Source: Macrotis lagotis
Taxonomy: Eukaryota; Chordata; Mammalia; Peramelemorphia; Peramelidae
Length of the DNA stretch: 64,000 nt
NCBI RefSeq assembly: GCF_037893015.1
Contig: NC_133660.1
Location: 284,329,578 to 284,393,577, forward strand
Reading direction: 5' to 3'
Of the stretch, positions 28,701 through 37,700 are shown in pieces. Within the stretch, counting starts at the first letter, position 1. Each line of letters begins with the position of its first letter. The position numbers were made by a program, and so were the translations under genes. The notes beneath the pieces are model-generated. The model saw only the letters and a list, made by a program, of their open reading frames with translations, was not told the DNA's origin and did not search any database.

Positions 28701-31700
28701 ATGGCTCCTCACCTGATCCTCCAGGTCCTGGACCCTGGCCTTTAGTGCCACTATTTCCTCCTCCTTGGTGGCCAGGGCAACACAACTCTCTTCTTCCAGA
28801 CGTTTTTCTAAAGCTTGGCATGATCTGTCCAAGGATAGGAAGAAGAAAGGATATCACATATCCCCCCTCACCCTCAACTCCAAACCTCATGTCCAGCTTT
28901 TTTAGGTTAAACTCTCTGCTTTCCTTCTCCCAGTTCGAAGCCCCAGGCCCAAAATCAATGCTTCACAGCAACAAGGAACCTCCAAGGCCACTGAAACCAA
29001 GCCATAACTGTATAGGAATCCTCTCTAAAAATTCACAATGAGTAGCCATAAAGCCTCTGCAGGAACAACTCTAGGAATGAGGTATTCTCTAGCTCCTGAG
29101 ATAGCCTGTTCCATGCTGGGACAACTCAAACGGTTAGAAGTTTGTTCTGTGGCCATGTTGAAATGTGCCTTCACTCGGCCACCCTCTCACCAGCCCAAGG
29201 CTGATCTTCCTTCTTTCTACCTCCCCTCTCTCCGACCTGTCACCATTCTCCTTATTCCTCCTGGGCCCAGGCCCACCTCTTCTGGTGCTTCTCCTGCTCC
29301 CTCAGCTGCTCATCCCGATCCTGGGTCACCTGCTCCAGATTCAACTGTAGCTCATCCAGCTGAGTCTTCAACTTCTGACTCTTGGTCACGGCCTCCTGAA
29401 GCTCCTAGGTGACCAAAGGTTAGAGGTCAGGAGCAGGAAGGGAAGCCCAGCCAACCACCATTGCATGCAATTTAGTTTAGAGAAAGGGGTCAAGGAGACC
29501 CTGCCAAAGAGAGGCCAGTGACCTATGGAGAGAAGTTTGGACCAAAAGGATGGTGAAGGGGAAGAAAGGGTTGGAAACCAGGACATCTCTGTGGACATCT
29601 AGCTCATAGTCCCTGCAGGACCTTTATCATGAGCCTCCAAGAGCCTCAGTTTCTCCATTTTTTCAAATAAGAAACTATGAGTGGATAATTTAAGGTTTCT
29701 TCTAGCCCTGACATGCTATGACCCTCAGAGTCTGAGTTTCCCTGCCTGTAAATGAAGACAGCAGTCTCTGCCTCATCCACCCCACTACCATGTGGCCCAA
29801 ATAAAATATCAGCACTTAATCTATGCTTACTGACTGGTTGACTCAATTAAAGGAGGGAGGAATAGGGTGACTGTCATGTCACGGTGAAAGCACTGAACCA
29901 GAGGTTCAAGTCCCAGCTCAGACAAGATCAAGTAAGCAAATCTCAGGCATGCCCCAGAAGAATTTCAGGGAGCTACCTGAACATAAATCCCTCCTAGCAG
30001 TCCCATCAAGTGGCCAGCTAGACTCTGCTTGCAACCCCAAGGAAGGCAGCAACTCCAGAGTCCCCTTGGACTGGAGAACTGAATTCAAATCCTGGCTCTG
30101 CTACTGAGTAACCTGGGCAAGTTATTTCCCCATCACTATCACTTATTCTGATCAGAACCAAGAGGCAGAAGGAAAAGGGAGAGGGCAGAGAGGCAAATTT
30201 TCCCTCTGGAGGGAAAATTCTGAACAATGAGAGCTATATAAAAGTCGGTTGGAGGAAAGGAGAGGAGGGCAGTGGAGAGGAAGAGGAGGGAAAGAGGAAG
30301 GCAGGGGAGGGGCAGGGAGGGGACAGGAGAGGAGATGACAGGAGAGAGGGTAAGGAAGGAAAGAGGAAATAAAGGTCATTGAAGCATCTCTTTTTAAAAT
30401 GCAGAGAAGAAAGGGAAATGAAGGAAGCACAGACTAGAAGGATAGCTTTGAAAGCTACTGGCTGAATTTATTATATACTTCGAAAGAGTAGATAAGAAGA
30501 GCTATGGCGTTTCCTGCACATGTATATGGAAATGCCTATTTTTGTTTACTATGCTAATAGTCCTACTATATTTTTGTTTAGAATGTTAAGTTCAGAATGA
30601 AAATATTTTTTTCTTACAAATGAACTCATATAGGATTTCTCTCTCATCACACTCAATTTGGATCAATGTACAACATGGAAACAATGTAAAGACTGACAGA
30701 TTGCTTTCTGGGGGTGGGGGAGGGAAACAAGAATGGGGGGAAATTGTAAAACTCAAAATCAATAAAATCTTTTAAAAAAATGAACTCATAGGGCAGCTAG
30801 GTGGCACAGTGGATAGAGCACCAGCCCTGGAGTCAGGAGGACCTGAGTTCAAATCCAAGCTCAGACACTTAATACTCAGTTTTGTGATCTTGGCAAGTCA
30901 CTTAACCCCACTGACTTGCAAAAACCAAAATGGAAAAAAGAAAAAAAAAATGAACTCATATAGCCCCCTATTATAAAGTTGGGGGAAAAGAGATCTGATG
31001 AAAAATGACCAGTCCAAGGCCTCCCAAATCACCAGTGGTAGAGTTGGCCATATAGTCCAGGTCTCCTCCATCTGGTCCAGTGTTCTTGTGTCCATACCAC
31101 ATGGCATTGGTCAGTGGAGGGAGAGAGGAGAGATGGCTAGTCTAGTCTATCTGGTGGAGCTGATAGTCCTCAAGAGATGAACAAAAATGATAGGAAACTG
31201 GTCTGGTCATAGGCCAGAGACAGGTTTGAGGGGATTCCATTACCTCTCTCATCACCTCCATTGCCTGCCGCTCCTTTGTAGCCTCATCCCTCAGGGCTCG
31301 TCCTTCACTCTCCAGGTCCAGCAGCTTCTGCTCAGCAGCTTCTGCCCGGGCCCGCAGCCTGGATCCCTCCCGTTCCCACTGCCTCCTCTCCCTCCCTGCA
31401 GCTCCTAGAGCCTCTGTCAGAGCCTCTCGCTCTCGTCCTGCAGCCTCCAACTCTCGCCCAGCAGCTTCCAAGGCCTCCCGAAGCCCATCTCGTTCGCGAG
31501 CTTCAGTCTCAGCCTCAGAATGTGCCTCAGCCTCTGCCCTCTGAGCTCGAGCCAGCTCCTCCCCAAGTCGAGCAGCCTCCTCTGCCCGGGCCTCCAGCCT
31601 CCGCCCTTGGGCCTCCAGCTCCCCACAAAGCGCTTCCCGTTCATGCCGAAGACCTTCTAGCTCCCTTTCCAGAGCCTCCAGTCTCTGCCCCTGGGCCTCA

Positions 31701-34700
31701 TGCTCTTCTCTCAGAGTCTCACATTCCCCCTTGAAGATCTTCAGTCTCTGCTCCCTAGCCTCCACTTCTCCCTTCAGAGATTCCCGTTCCTTCTCCAAAG
31801 CCTCCATAGCCCTCCTCAGAATCTCCATCTCCCCTTTCAGAGTTTTCTCTTCCCTTTCCCAGTCCCCAGCTTCTCCTACCTTCCCCTCTTGAACTGACTT
31901 TTTCTCATCCTGGACCCCACATTCTAGTCTCTGCTCTGGGACCTGGGTCTCAATTTCTCCACATTCCTCATCTCCTTCCACCATCTCTAGCCTTGGACTG
32001 AAAGGTTGGCTCCCTGGTTGCCCTTCATGCTTCAGGTCCAAAGGTTTATGCTCAATATTAAAAGCTTTCCTTTTGAAGTCCCCAACCTCAGGCTTCATTT
32101 CCCCTTGCAGGGAAATTTGCCCTTCTAGTCTCTTCTCTTGGAGCTCTTCTTGGACAACCATCCCTCCTGACTGTTGCATAGTCAAGGTCAAAGCGTTCAG
32201 GTGCTGAGATTGAATTGGTTTCTTTGTTTGCCCAGAGGCATTTGGATGGTCCTCTGGAGAGTCTGAGGTCCTCTCAGACCCTTCTGAGATGGGGAGAGAT
32301 TTTCCTTGCCCATCACCAGGGGAATCTGAGTCTGGCTCAACCTTCAATTTTGGACTATTTTGGAACCCTGAAGTCTCCAAAACCTGATTGGGTTTCTCCA
32401 GCTTGGGAATCACTGAGTCTTCATCTTCCTCCTCAGTCAAGGGAGGCTGGAGGGGAAAAAAAAACCCTTAGAGGTAGACAAGACATCAGAGAGAAAGGGG
32501 AGGGAGGGAGAGGGTTCAGTGACCAAAGGGCTTTCAGAAGCAGACCAAGTACAGATGAGGTGTGGGAAGGTTGAAAGCCACAGGCGTACCTGGCTCCAAC
32601 TCCCTGCCTTGAGCTCCTGAATCTGGCCTCGCAGCAGTCGATTCTCCTGCTCCAAGCTCCGGAGAAGCCCCACCTCTACTTCTCTCACTTCATCTTGCAA
32701 TGAGGGGGCCCAGCAAGGCTGAGGCACTAAAGGAGGGAAAAGGGGTTGATGTCAGAGATCCAGAACCCCACTTATCAGAGGCATCTCCCTCCCTCTGCCC
32801 ACCACTGCCCGCTCTCACATCCAAACATGAGCACTTGGGGCCTGGAAAGAAAGATTGGTCACAATAACTGAAAACCCAGCTGAGATTAGCTGGGGCTCTG
32901 ACCACAGTGGCTTCCCTTTCTTCACCAACTTGGCTGAGGCAAGAGAAGCAGGGGCACTAATTTAGACAGATATAGGTGGAGCTGGAACTAGGAAAGGGCA
33001 GCCCAAGCTCTGTTCTAAGGCACCCAAATTTAGTAAACACAAAATCTGAACACACATCCTTCTGCCTTTTTAATGCAGTTCTTGATACATATAGTAATCT
33101 TTTTTTTTTTGGTTTATTAGAATTTTTTTTATTTTTGCAAGGCAATGGGGTTAAGTGACTTGCCCAAGGCCACACAGCTAGGTAATCATTAAATGTCCAA
33201 GGCTGGATTTGAACTCAGGTTCTCCTGACTCCAGGGCCGGTGCACCATACATATAGTAATCTTAATAGATTCTTGTTAATGAACAACTGTGTAGAAACAA
33301 CTGAGCTTGGCCATGCTGAGTCCACTACCCAGCAAGGATAATTAGTTATAATGAAAGCCAGTCTTGTTCATAATCTGGCCTGTGGGAACCCTGAATCACC
33401 AGAGGAAGTGACCCCCCCCCACTCCACTGTCATCGTCTAATTGCATCGTGTGATTTTTTTTCACGTGGAAAGTTGCATGGCTGATTTCAGGACTTGCTGC
33501 TCGCCCCAGGCGCTAGGACTCTTGTTGCAGCTCTGGCTGGGAGATGCTCCTCTACCAACCTTGGAAACTAAAGCCAGAGAGGGCAAGTGAATCGTCAAAG
33601 GCTTGCGGTTGGAAGATGTAGAGACAGAGACGGAACCCAGGTTCTTGGATTCCAGATCCGACTGGACTGAACAGTCGTTCCCTCCTGCTCCTCCACCTTC
33701 TAGAGACCCCTCTCACCTTCCCCCGGAGAGCTGGGGTTTGGCTGCAGGGTCCGTCTCACTTCAGCTTCCAGTTCCACATTCTCTTCTACCAGCTGTTCTA
33801 GCTGTTGTCGGGTGGATTCCAACTCCTAGAAATCCCCAAGAGAGAGAGAAATCCTTACCACATATAAATAAGGCACCCAGGAGCCCAGGGTGTCTATCTG
33901 GGCCAGTGGGTTACAGAGTTAGGAGTCTCTCAGTTTGAAAGTCCCCAGGGATCAGGGGTCACCTCACCACTTGGGCCTCCCCAAGCCGTGCTCGCAGCAA
34001 AAGGTTCTCCCTCTGGGTCTCATGGAAACGAGAACAGCGCTCACGAGCAGCTTCTAGCTGCCCCTCCAGCAATGCCCGGGCAGCCTCCAGGGCTCCTGAC
34101 AGAGCCCGTTCCTCCTAGAGAGACAGGGACACATCAGGATCAGGCCTAGTCTTGAAGACTATTTACTAGAAAACCCCTGACTATACAGAAAAGGAAACTG
34201 AGGTCCAGAAAGGGTGGGACTTGTCCCAGGTCCTTAGCAGTAGGACCAGAACCCAGTCCCCTAACCTCATCTCATGTGTTCTTTCTGCTCCCAGACATAG
34301 CCTATCCCAGGTCATGCACACAGATATTAATAGTAATCACAGTCTATTAGTATGTGACACATGCAGAGGCCTTTGCATACATGATATGGTTTGGTTCTCA
34401 CAACAAACTGCCAGACAAGTTCTATTTATCACCCCCATCTGTGCCCAGAGGGGACTTCTGCAGTCTCTCACATACTTAGTATACAAGTCACAACTTGAAC
34501 CCATGAATTTGATACTACCCATCAGGCCTTTCTGCCAGAATCCTATACCTGAGAAAGATGAAGTCTGATCTTTGCAGTCAGAAGACCTCATTTGCCAGTT
34601 TAGTACTTATTAGCCTTGTGACCCTGGGCAGATAACTTCTCTGGGCCTCAGTTTCCCCATCTGTCAAGTGAAGGACTTCATGAACTGTAAGGATCCTTCT

Positions 34701-37700
34701 ACCTCTCTATGTATGATCTGCCCCCCTGGACCTCACTTAATGCCCTGACCCCTTCCCCAAGGCTTCCCACCCTCGCCTCCCTCACCTCCAGCTGGCCCTT
34801 GTAAGCCTCTGCCACATGAAGCCTCTCCCTGCACCTGCGCAGCTCCTCCTGCAGCCGGGGCAGGCGACCTGCTCGTTCACGAAGCATCTCTGCCTCCTCC
34901 CGGTACAGGGTGGCTCTCTTGGCCTGGCCCGACAGCACCTGGGCCTGCACAGCAAAGAGGAGACTGGGAATGGAATAGAGAGCAGAGAGGCAGGTTCCTT
35001 CAGGACTGAGGACAGCACGGAGGGCATAGGGTGTGGGTAAAGAGGAGGCCAGAGCCCAGGGGGAGGCCAGAAGTCCAACACTGGGGTCTGCCAAGCCTGG
35101 GGTCTAAGATAGAGTGGTCGGAGGAGGAGGACGGGAGGAGAAAGCATTCAGGGACACCCAGGGAAGAGGATGCCTCCGAGAAGAAGCAGCAGGGGGACCC
35201 CACCTCCTGCCGCAGCCTCCTGATCTCAGCCTCCAGCCCCTGCACCTCACCCTGGGTGTCCAACAGCTCCTCAGCCTTTTCTTCCCTGGAAAAAGAGGAT
35301 CAGAGGAGGGGGGGAGGGGTCATTGTGGTCATGGGAGACCTCTAAGAAATCACACCCAGGCCCCATCTCTAACTCTGCCCATATCCCCAGCTCTGGCCCT
35401 TCCCCTCCCTCCTGCCCCATCCCCCCCAGCTCTGACCCTTCTCCTCCATCCAAACCCACCCCCTCCACCAGTGCCTCCCGCTGACCCCATCCCCAGCTCT
35501 GGCCCCACCCCTCCCTCCTGCCCCATCCCCCCAGCTGCTCCCCAGAGCGGCCTCACTCACAGCTCCTGCCTCAGCCTCCTGAGCTGGGCCTTGACATCTG
35601 CCAGCTGCAGAGTGAGGTGGTGGTGTGGTCCCTCTTGAGAGGGCCTCTGGGGGGGTTCTGGCTGGAGGGAGAGCTCGTCTTGATCCTGCAGCATTTCTGC
35701 CAGACGCTGGGGGGGGGGGGGGCAGTGGGTGCCTCAGAGGGTCAGGAGGAGGCACGAGGCCTTATTTGTCCCTACCATACCCACTACCTACACACTGCCC
35801 CAGAGACCCCCATGCTCCTAGGTCCTAGGATCCTAGCCTCTACCTCCAGCTCCCTCTACACTCTGACCTCAAATTGGGTCCTTGGGGCATCCCCTGAGAC
35901 AAGATACCCCCCAAAAAAGACGACAGCCATCATTAGGACCATTTGCTTTCAGTCCCGGCCCCCTCCTTCCCCCCACCCCAACAGCCAGCACCCCTCCATT
36001 TGGCCTACCCCTGCCCACCGGCCAGGCCAGCCTGGACCATGGATTGTACCTGAGTTGCCCGGTCGCGCTCCCTGGCCAGTTTCACTAAGGCCTCTGTGTA
36101 GCTGCGCAGAAGCAACTCCAACTCTGAGCTGGCCAGCTCTCCTGGCTCAGGCCCTGCCAGGCCCAGCACCATGCCTGTACCTGGCTGACTCACCTGGGGA
36201 TGGAAGGAGAGCCAGTTTGGGGATGACCTGCAGAGGGGGCCCAAGGACTTCAACCTTGGCATCTGGGGATGCAGTCCCCAGACTGGGCATCCCACTGCTC
36301 TGCCACAGGCCCCCTGGAAATCTGGCTTTTCCTTCAGGGCCCAGCTGGATGCCCCCCTCTTCCTCCCTGCTTCTCCAGCTGAGATTCTTCTCCGTCTCTT
36401 CTGTCCTAAGGCTGGTCAGGGGCTCAGAGGCCAACCTCTCATTTATAGCTGCAGAAATGATTTAGAACCATCCATTTGGGAGGGAGAAGGGGTTATTAAA
36501 TCCAGCCTCCCATTTTACAGATGCCAAGACTGAGGCCTATAGAAGCCAGGACAGACCCAAGGCCACACGAATCATTAGCAACCTAGCCCCTGAGCCCTGC
36601 TCTCTTCTCACAGCCCCATTCTACCTTTACTGCCTTGTCCTGACTCAGCTGTGAACTTTCTGTAGGCCGCCCCACCACCCACCCAAGAGAATGGAAGCTC
36701 CTCAGAGGCAACCCCTCATTTTGTGAGGTTTGGTTCCAAGAAGGCTCTTAGGAAGGGTTCATTTGGGAGATAGTGGGGTGCTGAGTTTCAGGCTGGGTTC
36801 TACCAGCTCACCACCCTTCTTGATCAGAGACTCAGTATCCCCATCTAGAAAATAAGGGGCAGAAAAGATGACTTGAGTTCCCACTCATCTGGGACCTTCT
36901 GATCCTGGATGGTGGGGGGAGGGAAGAAGAGGGGAAGAACAAGGCTAGATGGGGTCCTACCTCCTGGATGACTGCTGCCAGCTCACTCTGTACCCCAAGA
37001 CTGAGTCCCTGGATGTGCCGGATAAAGAGTTCCCTATGCTCACACTGTGGAGGAGGAAAAGGGGGAGTTATGTGGGGGAAGGGGATCCCCTATCTTCTAC
37101 CTCTTCTACTGGGGCCCCCAAGCTTCCCCATCAATCACGCCCATCCCCAGTCCTTCACTTGGGCCCCAGGGGCTCCCCCATCTAGTCCTTCCCCCCTGAT
37201 TATCCACTTTGCCCTTCCCCTGAACACCAATCGTCCCCCAGCCCGCTGTCTCTCACCTGCACAGAGGCTCCAAGCATCAACTTTAGGGTTCCCTCCAGCT
37301 CCTCTATGGCCTCCTCTGCATGTAAACAATAGTAAGCCCACAGGGAGGATGGGGAAGATGCCACTGGGGGAAGGGGGCAGGAGTGGGGCCCTGGGTACCT
37401 GAGAGGGGCTCAAAGCCCAGCATCTGGAGGTCTGGGGGTGGCATCAGAATCAACAGCTGCAGCTCTTCCTGATGGGAGAGAGGGCTAAGAGGTGAATTTG
37501 GAGTGGGAGGGGATCAAAGATACTCCTGGGGAAACCACTGGGGAGGCAGAGCCCAGAGAGGGCTAGGATTAGACTGAGGTCACACAGCTAGGCTTGGATT
37601 GCTGGACTCCAGGAGGCTGCCACACACCCCTAGTAGGGACCACTTTTCCTGCCTGCCCCCCACCCCGGTGCCCAGCCCCAGCTCTCACCTGGTAGAAGTC

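Larger units (their letters stand above)
26617..28712. other. CCDC88B intron 16: old LINE-type, MAR1 and L1 scraps
   Basis: No exon seen. It holds an ancient LINE-type repeat at about 26735-27290, a minus MAR1 at 27990-28222 and an L1 3' scrap at about 28225-28400. The remainder appears unique. Confidence 0.65.
29405..31243. other. CCDC88B intron 14
   Basis: 1.8 kb without coding sequence. It contains unique sequence, a purine-rich tract at 30240-30370, and a short L1 end followed by a SINE in a nested arrangement at 30619-30966. Confidence 0.7.

Noticed and set aside
35617..36465. 282-codon plus-strand frame
   Set aside because: Antisense to CCDC88B exons 7 and 8 and their intron, with low-complexity composition and no recognisable domain.
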